Source of the DNA: Candidatus Anammoxibacter sp.
Lineage (GTDB): Bacteria > Planctomycetota > Brocadiia > Brocadiales > Anammoxibacteraceae
NCBI GenBank assembly: GCA_021777055.1
Contig: JAIQZO010000042.1
Span: 1-64,000 of the forward strand
DNA length: 64,000 nt
Direction: 5' to 3'
A program made the position numbers and the translations under genes. Of this stretch, positions 1 to 10,606 are shown piece after piece; the first letter of the stretch is position 1; every line of letters begins with the position of its first letter. The notes below the pieces were generated by a model. That model saw only the letters and a program-made list of their open reading frames with translations, was not told the DNA's origin and did not search any database.

Positions 1-1
1 T

Positions 2-100
2 TGGACTAAAAAGCTAATTGACGTCATACGAGAAACACAGAAATCAAATCAAATAATAGACCTAAATATAACAATATTTACTGCAGGATATGTAGCTTAA
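2..100 (+). CDS. Possible 3' end of a gene cut by the window edge
   Basis: Frame 2 is open from the first base to a TAA at 98-100 and gives 32 residues ending IFTAGYVA. A stretch this short can be open by chance in AT-rich DNA, and I recognise no family. It is listed only because the composition (LIDVIRETQ then a hydrophobic end) looks protein-like and no other gene explains the left edge. Confidence 0.25.
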   Translation, partial: WTKKLIDVIRETQKSNQIIDLNITIFTAGYVA

Positions 101-180
101 AAATTCAAGAAATCAGTCTTGACATTGGGTCCACTTTAGATAGCCATGTAATCTAAACTCTTTTTGTTAACAGATAGTAA

Positions 181-330
181 CTTCTCAGGTGGATAGGCTG
201 AAGCCTGAAGGTAAAGCTTAAAGGCAAAAAGGCTGAGGCTTTTGCTTTTTGCCATTAGCCTGGCAACCTAAAATGCTTTATCCTTTTACCTTTAGTCTTC
301 AGCCTTCAGCCTATCCACCTGAGCAGTTAC
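181..330. repeat. Heptamer-phased inverted repeat
   Basis: The arm at about 184-215 and the arm at about 285-323 are reverse complements with a few mismatches. Each can be cut into 7-base words: the left reads GGTGGAT, AGGCTGA, AGCCTGA, AGGTAAA, and the right CCTTTTA, CCTTTAG, TCTTCAG, CCTTCAG, CCTATCC. The right arm shares a 24-base exact match with the array at 33087-33118, so this is a dispersed family. Only about 70 bases lie between the arms, too few for a gene. Confidence 0.8.
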
Positions 331-534
331 GACGGAGAAGGCTTAAGAAATCAAACCCATCATCAGAACGATGGCGCCGTACTAGTATTAAAACCATAAA
401 ACCAGCGGTAGCAACGGACTCATTCTCGACCAGTCCAACCACGGGCATGGAAGGTATACCGATCCGCAGAATACCTCGGGATATGGTAGCGACAAGCTAC
501 CGCAGTCAATTGAACCGCTGGTGATATAGTTTTA

Positions 535-770
535 TAGTGTTACCCTATAAAAACTTCTTTTTTAGAAAGATTTTCATTAGCAATAAGCCAAAGTTCTTAT
601 TGGAAAAGGAATAATGAAGTATTAAAGTACAGAAAAAGCAATACAATCGCATCAATCCCTCCAATATTCCATTGCTACACCTTTTGGGGTGGGGCCTTTA
701 GAGCACTAACATTTTTCTGAATTCGGTCTCCTAACTCCTGAATTCTGTATTTTGGTTGCGGCTTGCCACC
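535..770 (+). repeat. End-conserved intergenic element, copy A
   Basis: The left end (ATAAAAACTTCTTTTTTAG near 546) matches elements at 7408 and 15957. The right end matches them too: heptamer words CTGAATT, CTAACTC, CTGAATT, CTGTATT, then TTTTGGTTGCGGCTTGCCAC. The middle differs between copies. The right-end word GCGGC-N-GCC can fold into a tiny hairpin. No reading frame is shared between copies, so this looks like a non-coding, MITE-like unit. Confidence 0.7.
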
Positions 771-1360
771 CTATACTTTGGACATATCACATTTTCAATC
801 ACTATCTTATTAATTCAAATAAATTGTTCTAAATTATACAACTCGCACATTATGTGCCAAGATGGAAGTAATTCCGAAACAATAAACAGTTGTTAAAAAA
901 AAAGGAGATCTGAAACAATACGCTTATATTAACAACCCGGTATAGCATATATGCTTATAAAAAACCAATCTTACGCGTATTTCTTATCAACTAAAAGAAT
1001 ATAAATCAAAATTATTAGCATTTGATTATAAATATAGCAAAATATAAAGGTGACACTTAATGTTACAAACTGTTTTAGCTGGATAATCACAAGTTTTATA
1101 AATATATGATCTAACTATCTTATCTATATATGAATTATCCAGTTATATGATGTTAATGCTGCTACAAAAGGAAACATAAACAATTTGCAACAATATGTAA
1201 CACATGATTTGCTAAAGAAACCTACATGCTCACCAAAAATAGACCAGGAAATTAAGATTAAAGAGGGATGTACCTTTATTTAACCCACTTATAATTCGCA
1301 GCTGTCAGGAAATCTAAAATGTATGAACCTCATGAATGAATGAATGAATAATTAATTGTT

Positions 1361-1388
1361 TTGATTCGCCCGACCTGATAGATATAAT
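1361..1388 (+). promoter_or_regulatory. Likely sigma-70-type promoter of the RND operon
   Basis: TTGATT at 1361-1366 and a perfect TATAAT at 1383-1388 are separated by 16 bases, and the -10 box lies about 39 bases before the first ATG of the efflux operon. No regulator gene or operator palindrome was recognised beside it. Confidence 0.55.
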
Positions 1389-1426
1389 TTATTTCTAACT
1401 AAAAAAGCTCTTACTTTAGAAAGATC

Positions 1427-2992
1427 ATGGTACTAATTATGTTTTTGCTGAAAGAAAAGAAAACAAGAAGAAACAGACTTTGCTTACTACTGGTTACATG
1501 CCTGTCCCTGCTGATTCTTACAGGATGCCTAACTGTTGGCCCTGATTATGCGCCACCAAATGCCAAGGTACCAAATCAGTTTCATTCACAGGAGATAGGG
1601 TCAACGGAAACAAAACCGGGAGACACAGCAAAAAAAAGTGTAGAGGTTGACACTCACCCAATTAAACAAATTACCCGTGAAATGTTGGCCGACTGGTGGA
1701 ACACTCTGGAAGATCCATTATTAACACAGTTAGTTAAACGTGCAGTAGAAGGTAATCTTGATCTTAAGTTGGCACAATCACGATTGATAGAAGAACGTGC
1801 ACGGCGAGGAATTGCAAGATCCTCGCGCTTTCCAACGATAGATGCAAAGGATTCTTTTACCCGTCAGAAAACTAGTGGGGAATCAAATACCGGAGAAGAG
1901 AGCAGTCTTTATGCAAGGTCTTTTGATGCCAGTTGGGAAGTCGATCTGTTTGGGGGCATAAGCCGTTCAGTTGAGGCGGCGGTTGCATCCACAGAAGCAC
2001 GCCAGGAAGAATTAAACGACACACTAGTTAGTATGGTTGCGGAAGTTGCATTGAATTATGTAGAAATTCGTTCATTTCAGGCACGACTACAAGCCCTAGA
2101 GAAGAATCTAAGATCACAAGAAGAGACTTTACAAATCGTTCAGGACAGATTGGACTCTGGCCTGACGACGAAACTCTCCTTGGAACAAGCGAGATATAAC
2201 CTTGAAAGTACCAAATCAGAACTTCCAACGTTACGAACAGGTATTGAACAGGGGAAAAATGGCCTTGCGGTTCTTTTAGGAGAATTTCCCGGATCATTGG
2301 ATAAAGAGTTGAAAATGTATAAAAAGATTCCAATTACTTCCATAGAAGTGGCTATTGGAGTTCCTGCGGATCTATTACGCCGCAGGCCGGACATCCGATA
2401 TCGAGAGCGGGAACTAGCTGCCCAAACTGCATTGGTGGGTGTTGCCACTGCGGAACTTTACCCCAAACTAACCTTACTTGGCTCGGTGGGATTAGAATCA
2501 CTGTCCGCATCTAGCTTATTCACTACCTCAGCTGCCGCCTTTCAAATTGGGCCGCAAATCACCTGGAAGATTTTTGATGCTGGCCGTATTCGTCAAAACA
2601 TAAAAGTAGAAGGCGAGCGACAGAAACAGGCATTGATCCAATATGAATCCGCGGTATTGACAGCAGTAAAAGATGTGGAAAATGCGTTGATAGATTATGC
2701 GGATGAACAAGTTCGTCGAAAATCATTACTAAAATCCTCACAGGCAGCGAAACAGGCAGCAAAACTAGCACGTGAGTTATACACCGCCGGACTGTCTGAT
2801 TTTATTAGCGTATTGGATGCAGAGAGAACCATGTTTTTATCGCAGGATCAATTGGCTGCAAGCGAAGGCAAAGTCACTTCAAATTTAATTCGCCTTTATA
2901 AAGCCCTTGGTGGCGGGTGGAGACCTTTCATGGAGTCTGCACCGGCGCAAGAAGAACAAATATTTAATAATTCAGAACTTAAGGAACTTTGA
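1427..2992 (+). CDS. RND efflux outer-membrane factor, NodT/OprM-family lipoprotein
   Basis: This is the TolC-like channel that lets an RND pump export substrates across the outer membrane. At 521 residues it is slightly long for the family. A hydrophobic signal (about 18-33) leads to the lipobox LTGC with Cys34 as the lipidation site, followed by the family hallmark VGPDYAPP. Two outer-membrane-efflux repeats follow, including PADLLRRRPDIR, which is typical of NodT-type proteins. It is the first gene of the operon and ends 1 base before the adaptor's TTG start. ATG1439, in the same frame, is an alternative start. Family assignment is firm; the exported substrate cannot be read from the sequence. 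Confidence 0.93.
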   Translation: MVLIMFLLKEKKTRRNRLCLLLVTCLSLLILTGCLTVGPDYAPPNAKVPNQFHSQEIGSTETKPGDTAKKSVEVDTHPIKQITREMLADWWNTLEDPLLTQLVKRAVEGNLDLKLAQSRLIEERARRGIARSSRFPTIDAKDSFTRQKTSGESNTGEESSLYARSFDASWEVDLFGGISRSVEAAVASTEARQEELNDTLVSMVAEVALNYVEIRSFQARLQALEKNLRSQEETLQIVQDRLDSGLTTKLSLEQARYNLESTKSELPTLRTGIEQGKNGLAVLLGEFPGSLDKELKMYKKIPITSIEVAIGVPADLLRRRPDIRYRERELAAQTALVGVATAELYPKLTLLGSVGLESLSASSLFTTSAAAFQIGPQITWKIFDAGRIRQNIKVEGERQKQALIQYESAVLTAVKDVENALIDYADEQVRRKSLLKSSQAAKQAAKLARELYTAGLSDFISVLDAERTMFLSQDQLAASEGKVTSNLIRLYKALGGGWRPFMESAPAQEEQIFNNSELKEL

Positions 2993-2993
2993 C

Positions 2994-4178
2994 TTGAAGA
3001 AAACCAGACTCATTTATTATTTTTTGGGAGTTGTGTTGTTGATTACAGTTTTAGGCTGTAAGAGTAAAAAACATGGCGGTCTTTCACAACAACAAGGCCC
3101 TGCCCCGGCAGTAACTGTTACTTCAGTTATTCAAGAGGATATCACTAAAAATTACGAACTGGTGGGACGCACAGCTGCTCAAAAGACGGTCAACCTGGTG
3201 GCTCGAGTGCAAGGCTATTTGGAGAAACGAAATTTCAGAGAGGGCGCAGAGGTCAAAAAGGGAGACCTTTTATTCGTAATCGAGCAAGCCCCTTATCAGA
3301 TAGACGTCAAGGCTGCGGAGGCCAATGTTGCCGCTGTGGAAGCTACATTCCAAAATGCTGAATCTTATTTGCAACGGTTAGAGACGGTTCGCAAAGGCGG
3401 AGTATCCCAAACTGATATTGATAAGGCTAAAAGCGATTTTCTTAGAGAAGAGGCACAGTTAAAAAATGCTCAGGCAATGTTGGATCAGGCCAAATTAAAT
3501 TTCAGTTATACAGAGATTCGTTCACCAATCGATGGTCGAATTGGTCGCGTTTCTTTTAACGTTGGCAACTTAGTCTCTCCGGATTCCGGAACTCTTGCTA
3601 CTATTGTTCAAATGGATCCCGTTTATGTTCTCTTTACTGTAAGTGAATCTGATGTCATAACGGAATTTCAAAACCAAATCAAAAAGGGAAAAACTACCAC
3701 TTTCATACCACGGATTCAGCTCTCAAACGGAACTATTTATCCTTTTGAAGGAAGAGAGGATTATATAAGTCACATAGTGGATAAAAAGACGGGAACTATC
3801 ACAATTCGTGCGATTTTCCCTAATCCAAGTAAAGATGTATTACCCGGCAATGAGAAAGTAACTAATAACCGACGACTATTGATGCCCGGACAATTTGTTA
3901 AAGTTTTGGTTAGGCGAGACGATGTGGTGGCAGAACTGATAATTCCCCAGGCCTCGATTCAGGAAGACCAGGGAGGGAAATATGTTCTAATGGTTGATTC
4001 AGAGAAAAAGGTGCAAAGACGTTACGTTAAAGTTGGCGACAAGGTTGGAGTTAATTGTGTCATTAAGGAAGGTTTGGAGGTGGGCGAGTTGGTGATATCT
4101 GAGGGTGCACAAAAAGTTCGTCCCGGCATCACCGTACAAACCTCCATGACGGCAACATCCAAACCAGTGGAGAATTGA
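2994..4178 (+). CDS. RND efflux periplasmic adaptor (membrane fusion) lipoprotein
   Basis: This adaptor bridges the inner-membrane pump and outer-membrane channel, as AcrA/MexA do. The frame is open from 2907, but that part overlaps the previous gene. I place the start at TTG2994 because AAGGAA lies 7 bases upstream and the product (MKKTRLIYYFLGVVLLITVLGC, written here in two parts: MKKTRLIYYF and LGVVLLITVLGC) then begins with a proper lipoprotein signal ending in LGC. Family features follow: a lipoyl/hairpin region with RVQGYLEKRNFREGAEVKKG, a coiled-coil hairpin, then the beta-barrel segment FSYTEIRSPIDGRIGR. About 394 residues. The pump gene starts 3 bases after the stop. Confidence 0.92.
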   Translation: MKKTRLIYYFLGVVLLITVLGCKSKKHGGLSQQQGPAPAVTVTSVIQEDITKNYELVGRTAAQKTVNLVARVQGYLEKRNFREGAEVKKGDLLFVIEQAPYQIDVKAAEANVAAVEATFQNAESYLQRLETVRKGGVSQTDIDKAKSDFLREEAQLKNAQAMLDQAKLNFSYTEIRSPIDGRIGRVSFNVGNLVSPDSGTLATIVQMDPVYVLFTVSESDVITEFQNQIKKGKTTTFIPRIQLSNGTIYPFEGREDYISHIVDKKTGTITIRAIFPNPSKDVLPGNEKVTNNRRLLMPGQFVKVLVRRDDVVAELIIPQASIQEDQGGKYVLMVDSEKKVQRRYVKVGDKVGVNCVIKEGLEVGELVISEGAQKVRPGITVQTSMTATSKPVEN

Positions 4179-4181
4179 CTT

Positions 4182-7100
4182 ATGTTCAGTAATTTTTTTA
4201 TAGAGCGTCCTCGTTTTGCATATGTCATTTCTATTGTGATTGTGCTTGCCGGATTAGTTTCCTTATTAAAACTCCCCGTTTCTTTATACCCGCAAATAAC
4301 ACCTCCGCAAGTGCAGGTCACCGCTTCTTATCCTGGAGCTAATGCCAGAATTGTGGAAGAAACAGTTGCCGCTCCTATTGAAACAGAGATTAATGGAATC
4401 GATAACATGATTTATATGTCGTCAAAAAGCTCTAATAATGGAATGTACTCTCTGGACATTACGTTTGAAATTGGAACTGATCCAGATATGGCAACTGTGA
4501 ATGTTCAGAACCGATTGTCGCTAGCAACACCAAAGTTGCCGGAGGATGTCACCCGTTCAGGTATTTCAGTACAAAAGCAATCTCCTGAATTTTTGCAAAT
4601 CATATCATTTTCATCACCAGGCGGGACATACGATCAGCTGTTTTTAAGTAACTTCATCAGTCTAAATGTTAAAGATGTACTATCACGAGTTCCAGGCGTC
4701 AGTAAGGTTTCTATTTTTGGAGCACAAGATTACTCGATCCGAATTTGGTTGAATCCTGACAGGATGGTGAATCTGGGAATCACTACAGAGGATGTTGTTG
4801 CCGCTATCCGTGATCAAAATATACAAGCGGCAGCAGGACAAGTGGGCCAACCCCCCTTAGCATCAGACCAGCAGTTTCAGTACACTATTCAAGCTAAAGG
4901 ACGACTTTCCGATGTCTCAGAATTCCAAGACATTATTATCCTGGCACAAGCAGATGGCTCAGTTGTAAGAATGAGAGACATCGCCCGTGTTGAGCTTGGT
5001 TCACAAACATTAGAGATATTTTCTCGATTGAATGGCTCCCCTACTGTTAATTTTGCTATATATCAGCTTCCGGAAGCCAATGCTCTGGACGTTGCAAAGA
5101 ATATCGAGGCAACCCTGCATCAATTGGCAGAACGGTTTCCAGAAGATATAGAATACAAAATCCCATATGACACCACTCGGTTTATCAATAACTCCTTGAA
5201 AGAGCTTGTACTGACACTGCTTATTGCTTTGGGGTTGGTCATATTTGTGGTTTACATTTTTATTCAAGACTGGCGTGCCACATTGATTCCGGCTCTGGCG
5301 ATTCCGGTGTCTTTAATAGGGACCTTTGCTCTTTTACTTGCTTTGGGATATTCCATTAACACATTGTCACTCTTTGCCCTGGTATTGGCCATCGGAATCG
5401 TTGTGGACGATGCTATCGTAGTAGTAGAGAATGTCCAACGTCATATGCAGGAAGGGTTGTCACCCAAGGAAGCAAGTAAAAAGGCTATGACCGAAGTTTC
5501 TGGTCCTATCATTGCAACTACACTGGTATTGTTGGCCGTATTTGTGCCGGTTGCATTTTTGTCAGGAATTTCCGGCCAACTCTATCGCCAATTCTCTGTA
5601 ACGATAGCCATAGCTGTATCTATTTCTTCTCTAAACGCTTTAACCTTGAGCCCTGCTTTGTGCTCTACAGTTTTCAGAAAACAGCAATCTCGCCCATGGT
5701 TTGCGCTACGTTGGTTTGAAAAAATTTTTAAGAGTATTTCCTCGGGTTATTTGTTCTGTGTAAAAATTATTGTCAGACGTTTAGTATTTGCGGCATTGAT
5801 ATTTTTGCTTATCAGCGGAGGAACTTATTGGGTCTTAAGAAACTCTCCCACGGGATTTATTCCCAAGGAAGATCAAGGTGTTATTTTTGTGGACATCCAG
5901 CTTCCCGATGGAGCCTCTCTGAATCGAACCGATGATGTTGTCAAGCAAGTGGAAGAACTACTCTCTACACTTCCAGGAATGGATAACATAATTTCTTTCA
6001 CAGGTATGGGGTTATTAAGCGGTGTCAAATCAAATTCTGGAACGGTAATTAGTGAGCTCAAGCCTTGGGAAGACCGCACCGCACCCGAACTATCGAGCAA
6101 CGCCATTGTGGGGCAAATATGGGGAATGATGGCAAAAATCCCTGGAGCAAACTTAATTGCTTTTACGCCTCCTCCCATTAGCGGCTTAGGTAATACAAGT
6201 GGCTTTGAATTCCAACTTCAAGATAGACGAGGAGGAGATCCACAAGATCTCTCAGCCGCAATGCGAGGGTTTGTGTTTGAAGCCAACCAAAACCCTAAGT
6301 TACAAAATGTGTTCAGCACGTTTCGTGCAGATGTTCCACAGGTAAAACTGGAAATTGATCGTCTACAAGCAAAAGCCCTTGGTATCCCTGTGAGGGAAAT
6401 ATTCTCAAGTCTGCAAACACAACTAGGTTCTCTTTACGTCAACGACTTTAATAAATTTGGGCGCGTTTACAGGGTAATCCTTCAGGCCGAGACACCTTAT
6501 CGAGACAATCCTGACGATATCGGACGTATTTATGTTAGAAGCACTGAGGGTATTATGGTTCCTCTTCGAACGTTAACGAAAACATCTTCAATGCTGGGCC
6601 CCGAATCCCTTACCAGGTTCAACATATATCGTTCCGCACAAATTAATGGGAATGCCAGCCCCGGATTCAGTTCCGGAGAAGCCATTACTGCAATGAAAAG
6701 CCTTGCAGAGCAGGTGCTTCCAGATGGAATGGGATTTGAGTGGTCTGGAATGTCTTATCAAGAAATTAAGGCGGGTTCTCAATTACCAATTATATTCGGC
6801 CTTGCAATGGTTTTAGTCTATTTGTTTTTAGTTGCCCAATACGAAAGCTGGTCCGTTCCATGGGGAGTAATTCTCTCAATTCCCACAGCTATGATAGGAG
6901 CATTCATGATGATGAAGGTAATGGGGCACATTCTGGATATCTATGCCCAGATCGGCCTAATCATGCTTGTGGGCATGGCTTCGAAAAATGCCATCCTGAT
7001 TGTTGAATTTGCCAAAACACTCAAAGAAGAGGGATTATCTCTTGTGGATGCAGCAATCAAAGCGGCCCGACTTAGGTTTCGTGCGGTGATGATGACCGCG

Positions 7101-7331
7101 ATCTCATTCATACTTGGTGTTTTTCCATTGGTTATAGCATCAGGAGCCGGAGCAGAAAGTCGTCAGTCCCTGGGGACAGTTGTTTTTGGGGGGATGCTGG
7201 TCTCTGCAATAGTAGGAACAATATTAGTCCCAGCTTTTTATGTAATCAGTCAATTAGGCTATAGAAATAAATATCAAAACAACAGAAAGAACAAAATAGA
7301 TCATCGTGTCAAAATCGCAAAAAAAACATAA
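4182..7331 (+). CDS. RND multidrug efflux permease, HAE1/AcrB type
   Basis: This is the inner-membrane proton-driven pump of the tripartite system. At 1049 residues it has the normal AcrB/MexB length. It starts with [18 protein letters not shown], the usual first transmembrane helix. The proton-relay aspartates are visible in the TM4 motif [17 protein letters not shown], and the TM10 lysine in [17 protein letters not shown]. Two halves, each with a large periplasmic loop and six membrane helices, can be followed. These residues argue for a hydrophobic/amphiphilic-compound exporter (HAE1) rather than a metal pump. It ends the operon, and no terminator was seen after it. Confidence 0.94.
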   Translation: MFSNFFIERPRFAYVISIVIVLAGLVSLLKLPVSLYPQITPPQVQVTASYPGANARIVEETVAAPIETEINGIDNMIYMSSKSSNNGMYSLDITFEIGTDPDMATVNVQNRLSLATPKLPEDVTRSGISVQKQSPEFLQIISFSSPGGTYDQLFLSNFISLNVKDVLSRVPGVSKVSIFGAQDYSIRIWLNPDRMVNLGITTEDVVAAIRDQNIQAAAGQVGQPPLASDQQFQYTIQAKGRLSDVSEFQDIIILAQADGSVVRMRDIARVELGSQTLEIFSRLNGSPTVNFAIYQLPEANALDVAKNIEATLHQLAERFPEDIEYKIPYDTTRFINNSLKELVLTLLIALGLVIFVVYIFIQDWRATLIPALAIPVSLIGTFALLLALGYSINTLSLFALVLAIGIVVDDAIVVVENVQRHMQEGLSPKEASKKAMTEVSGPIIATTLVLLAVFVPVAFLSGISGQLYRQFSVTIAIAVSISSLNALTLSPALCSTVFRKQQSRPWFALRWFEKIFKSISSGYLFCVKIIVRRLVFAALIFLLISGGTYWVLRNSPTGFIPKEDQGVIFVDIQLPDGASLNRTDDVVKQVEELLSTLPGMDNIISFTGMGLLSGVKSNSGTVISELKPWEDRTAPELSSNAIVGQIWGMMAKIPGANLIAFTPPPISGLGNTSGFEFQLQDRRGGDPQDLSAAMRGFVFEANQNPKLQNVFSTFRADVPQVKLEIDRLQAKALGIPVREIFSSLQTQLGSLYVNDFNKFGRVYRVILQAETPYRDNPDDIGRIYVRSTEGIMVPLRTLTKTSSMLGPESLTRFNIYRSAQINGNASPGFSSGEAITAMKSLAEQVLPDGMGFEWSGMSYQEIKAGSQLPIIFGLAMVLVYLFLVAQYESWSVPWGVILSIPTAMIGAFMMMKVMGHILDIYAQIGLIMLVGMASKNAILIVEFAKTLKEEGLSLVDAAIKAARLRFRAVMMTAISFILGVFPLVIASGAGAESRQSLGTVVFGGMLVSAIVGTILVPAFYVISQLGYRNKYQNNRKNKIDHRVKIAKKT

Positions 7332-7407
7332 ATGACTTAGAGAAGATAATATATTACATAAATCATTATTAATTAATTGATTAAGAATTGAAAAAAATGA
7401 AGACTTA

Positions 7408-7662
7408 TAGTATTACTTTATAAAAACTTCTTTTTAGAAAGTAAATTTTACTGTGCATTGTTAAATTATTTAAAACGGCATAGTTACTGGATGCTTGATA
7501 CTAGATGCTTGATAATTTATTGTGCTGTTTTAAAATGTTATATCTTAGATTGAGTTTGCCTCTTTTTCATATAACATCTTGAAAAAAATTAGAAATCTAA
7601 CTGATTGCCAGTATCTAGATTCCAGTATCAGGTATCTTGTATTTTGGTTGCGGCTTTGCCAC
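7408..7662 (+). repeat. End-conserved intergenic element, copy B
   Basis: This is the clearest copy. The left end TTACTTTATAAAAACTTC is followed by a heptamer arm (ACTGGAT, GCTTGAT, ACTAGAT, GCTTGAT), a unique centre, a second heptamer arm in inverted sense (AGTATCT, AGATTCC, AGTATCA, GGTATCT), and the right end TATTTTGGTTGCGGCTTTGC. The ends match copies A and C, while the words in the arms differ from copy to copy although the 7-base spacing is kept. Confidence 0.75.
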
Positions 7663-8083
7663 GATATGTAATAAATTACGCATGTAACTCATATCTTTGC
7701 ACTAGATTTGTTCAAACTAATTACGCGAAAACCAGATTTATTTATTAAAGTGTTTCAGGTCTTTTTAATCTTATATTTTACCTTTCAAAAAAAAGAAATG
7801 ATTATTCATAGTCCCATTTTAATCCCACATTACCTGTCTATAAACAGCAACAGCGCTCCCGCTTCCACACGGGGCAATCTTCGACTACTCCCCATTTACA
7901 GCCAACATCTAAAATCCACAAGTTTATATTTATTGAAATATTCTAAACGTTTATAAGCAATCTACAAGCCGACTCCGTCCATACTTCAACTACTAATGTA
8001 ATGCCTATAAAAAACTCTTGAATTTTTATAACTATTACTTTACTATTTTAGAGCTGTATCAATATACATCATTAAGACACAAC

Positions 8084-8113
8084 TGAACTAGTATCTGGTG
8101 AACTAGTATCTGG
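8084..8113 (+). repeat. 15-bp tandem duplication
   Basis: TGAACTAGTATCTGG is present twice in direct, uninterrupted tandem. It lies in non-coding DNA about 270 bases before ychF. Confidence 0.85.
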
Positions 8114-8381
8114 ACTAACCGTGATTAGTCTCAGAAACTGCAGTTATATCACATCAGTTTAGCCTGCATAACAGACTAAGCTGCAGCAGACACCTCTTTG
8201 ATGCTTAACTTATCATCCAACCGTATAGGATGTGGCAGATGACACGCTAGGAGAATATAAAGAAAACAAATGCAGGAACACCGTTAGCATAGCAAAAAAT
8301 AATATCTATTTACATTTGCTGTTAATTTGCCATTAAACAGTGGCAAATGAGTAAGTACAATTATATTAAAGGAAAACAGAC

Positions 8382-9479
8382 ATGGGATTGACTTGTGGAA
8401 TTGTGGGATTGCCCAATGTGGGCAAATCCACTACATTTAATGCGTTAACAAAGGCTGGTGCTAAGGTTGAAAACTATCCTTTTTGCACAATAGAGCCGAA
8501 TTCCGGAGTGGTGGAAGTACCGGATGACCGATTAGAACGTATTGCATCAAAGATAACGACAAAAAAGATAATACCTACTACTGTTGAATTTATCGACATA
8601 GCTGGGCTGGTAAAAGGGGCGAACAAAGGGGAGGGGCTTGGGAATAAGTTTCTTTCACATATTCGGAATGTAAATGTGATCATACATGTTGTGCGATGTT
8701 TTGAAGATAATGACATTGCCCATGTGGACGGAAACATTGATGCGATTCGAGATATAGAGACTATTCATACAGAGCTGATCTTATCTGATCTGGATGCTGT
8801 TCAGAGACGAGAACACAGCATAAAAAAACTGGCCCATTCAGGGGACAAAGATGCACTTCGTGAAGAAAAACTTTTGTTGCGTCTTACTGAGCACCTTTCT
8901 AATGGTAACCTGGCGCTGAACTCAGACCTTAATGAAGATGAATGGAAAAATCTGCCGGAAGTATCGTTGATCACTGCAAAACCTATACTTTTTTGTTGTA
9001 ATGTTAATGAAGATGATGTTGTTGATGGAAATGATGAAGTAAGAAAAGTGGAGGATTATGCAAAGGCCTATAACGCAGATGTAGTCTGGCTTTGCGCCGA
9101 AATAGAGGCAGAGATAGCTGAGATAGAAGATGATGCAGAACGACACGAGTTCCTCGGCTCTCTAGGATTAAAGCAATCTGGGCTGGAGATATTATCAAAA
9201 AAGGGGTACGATCTATTGGGCTTGCAAACATATTTTACCGCAGGGGAGAAAGAGACAAGGGCATGGACAGTGGAAAAAGGAGCAAAAGCGCCACAGGCGG
9301 CGGGTGTTATTCACTCAGATTTTGAGCGTGGGTTTATTCGTGCGGAAACATACCATTTCAATGACCTTATGGAACTGGAAAACGAAAAGAATATTCGTGA
9401 ACACGGACGTATGAGAGTTGAAGGGAAAGAGTACGTTGTGCAGGACGGCGATATAATGCATTTCCTGTTTAATGTATAA
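8382..9479 (+). CDS. ychF: YchF/OLA1 family P-loop NTPase (ribosome-associated ATPase)
   Basis: This is a universally conserved TRAFAC NTPase that binds ribosomes and hydrolyses ATP in characterised members. The start MGLTCGIVGLPNVGKSTTFN carries the Walker A motif (residues 9-17). DIAGLVKGANKGEGLGNKFL is the Walker B/G3 region, and CCNVNEDD occupies the G4 position where the family has NxxE instead of NKxD, which explains its ATP preference. The C-terminal about 85 residues form the TGS domain (ending VQDGDIMHFLFNV). The length of 365 is normal. The start is supported by AAAGGAAA about 8 bases upstream. It is monocistronic here. Confidence 0.97.
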   Translation: MGLTCGIVGLPNVGKSTTFNALTKAGAKVENYPFCTIEPNSGVVEVPDDRLERIASKITTKKIIPTTVEFIDIAGLVKGANKGEGLGNKFLSHIRNVNVIIHVVRCFEDNDIAHVDGNIDAIRDIETIHTELILSDLDAVQRREHSIKKLAHSGDKDALREEKLLLRLTEHLSNGNLALNSDLNEDEWKNLPEVSLITAKPILFCCNVNEDDVVDGNDEVRKVEDYAKAYNADVVWLCAEIEAEIAEIEDDAERHEFLGSLGLKQSGLEILSKKGYDLLGLQTYFTAGEKETRAWTVEKGAKAPQAAGVIHSDFERGFIRAETYHFNDLMELENEKNIREHGRMRVEGKEYVVQDGDIMHFLFNV

Positions 9480-9600
9480 CCATGGCATAAAAAAAATGCT
9501 GAATACAGAATACTGGACCCAGAATTCAGAATAAAGCACACTACTTAGAGTTGTCGTTTATTTGTTTTTCCATGTTATGTTATTTAAAGAAGTTTTATGT
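9480..9600 (-). repeat. Degenerate end-conserved element, copy E (reverse)
   Basis: Right after ychF a heptamer array (9498-9532: GCTGAAT, ACAGAAT, ACTGGAC, CCAGAAT, TCAGAAT) is followed about 45 bases on by TTTAAAGAAGTTTTAT, the reverse complement of the left-end word of copies A-C. No second arm or GCGGC hairpin end is evident, so this copy is partial. Confidence 0.5.
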
Positions 9601-9626
9601 AGGGGTTCAAAATATTGAACCCCTAC
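9599..9626. other. Perfect 12-bp hairpin
   Basis: GTAGGGGTTCAA and TTGAACCCCTAC pair around the loop AATA. It lies downstream of both convergent genes (ychF on plus, the zinc-ribbon gene on minus) and may act as a shared terminator, but neither strand has a strong T tract. It also touches the end of repeat copy E and could be part of that element. Confidence 0.5.
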
Positions 9627-9704
9627 AAAATGGCATATTCCATTCGCACCCCGCAAGATTGTTTTAGCAACATATATTATTCATTATCAATAGTCTGCCA
9701 TTGT

Positions 9705-9860
9705 CTACCACTTATGAACCTTATAAACAATCGGCGGGTAATCAACGACAATATGTCTACAACATTTGCTGCATCTACGATTAAAAGGGCCAGAACTCAT
9801 AAACAACCTATTACAAGCCAAACAAACACGCTTTTTTTTACCTTTATATATGACAGCCAT
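9705..9860 (-). CDS. Small zinc-ribbon protein (51 aa)
   Basis: The start is taken at ATG9860, not the longer frame start at 9911, because GGGGGAGA lies 7 bases upstream. The product is basic and carries two CxxC knuckles, CLAC and CSKC, about 16 residues apart, with the linker SSGPFNRRC. The pattern CxxCxxxFxSxGxxNRRCxxC is common in small bacterial zinc-ribbon proteins of unknown role. The spacing fits one bound zinc ion. I cannot name a function; nucleic-acid binding is a guess from charge and fold. It is convergent with ychF. Confidence 0.75.
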   Translation of the reverse strand: MAVIYKGKKKRVCLACNRLFMSSGPFNRRCSKCCRHIVVDYPPIVYKVHKW

Positions 9861-10606
9861 TAAGATTCTCCCCCATACAAGAAAATAACGTAATGTAAAA
9901 TAGTCGAGCATTTTGACTATATGTAAAAAGAAAAGGAACTTTTTCTATTTACTTACATTAGCACGTTACATGCCAAACATAACACCTAAATGCCAAAACC
10001 ACGTTTAGCCGCCATAACCATCTGATGTATAGCAAGATACATCGATTCCATAAAGAAAGACATAGAACCTGTAAACCATCTTATTCTGTGAAGATTGGGG
10101 AACCATACCCAATTTTAAATATACTATCCCCAAGGTAAGAATCTTTGATACTGGTATAAAGTTTTTGCTGAATCAATGTATGTTTGGCACTACAGGGCAA
10201 CGGTATAGTAACGCCTTATCCTTAGCAGTGTACCTTCGGTACAATGCTAAAGAGTAGAAATAGGTTAAAGGTATAAAATATCGAAGAAAGAATACTGAAT
10301 GTCAGAGTATAAAAATCTTTATGATTCGACATTTTTTTTTTGATATTCAAAACGCATTTAAGGTGAAATACGCTATTAACCTCACTCTTATGTGGTGGTA
10401 CCGGGTTGGAATATCTGTCCATTTAAGGGACAATAATTTACTAATAAGAACAGTAAAGAAAATGTTATACTTATTGGAGTTTAAAAGTATGTAATGATTA
10501 AAGACCTAGAACTGCTACAATGAGAAAACGTGAACGTAAATCTGATTGTAAGATTAGGAATTTTTAGGCACCTTTATATGGGTGTAAGGATATAAATCGA
10601 GCAGAC
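9861..10606. other. Gene-free region with small hairpins
   Basis: No gene is supported. Visible structure is GATGTAT...ATACATC near 10023-10042 and a hairpin near 10223-10251 (TTAGCAGTGTACC / GGTACAATGCTAA, one mismatch). The 66-codon minus-strand frame at 10222-10422 starts without a ribosome site and is probably noise. Confidence 0.45.

Larger units (their letters stand above)
101..1360. other. Gene-free repeat-rich region upstream of the efflux operon
   Basis: I find no convincing gene here. It holds a heptamer-phased inverted repeat (181-330), a patch at about 335-525 that is visibly richer in G and C than its surroundings and contains GGTAGC-GACAA-GCTACC, one copy of an end-conserved repeat element (535-770), and a short GAAT tetranucleotide run (about 1334-1349). 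The 91-codon frame at 249-524 starts inside the inverted repeat and resembles no protein. Confidence 0.6.
7332..8381. other. Gene-free region between the RND operon and ychF
   Basis: About 1 kb without a supported gene. It contains repeat element copy B (7408-7662), a 20-base word at 7707-7726 that recurs with two changes at 18841-18860, a 15-base tandem duplication (8084-8113), and a short hairpin (TTTGCCA/TGGCAAA) just before ychF. The 82-codon frame at 7708-7956 begins in the repeated word and shows no protein-like features. Confidence 0.55.

Noticed and set aside
249..524. 91-codon open frame
   Set aside because: It starts inside an inverted repeat, has no ribosome site and an amino-acid make-up unlike its neighbours.
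7708..7956. 82-codon open frame
   Set aside because: Begins in a dispersed repeat word with no start signals; the sequence shows no domain or helix pattern.
9599..9626. Certain rho-independent terminator
   Set aside because: The stem is perfect but neither side has a proper T tract and it touches a repeat element, so it is listed only as a hairpin.
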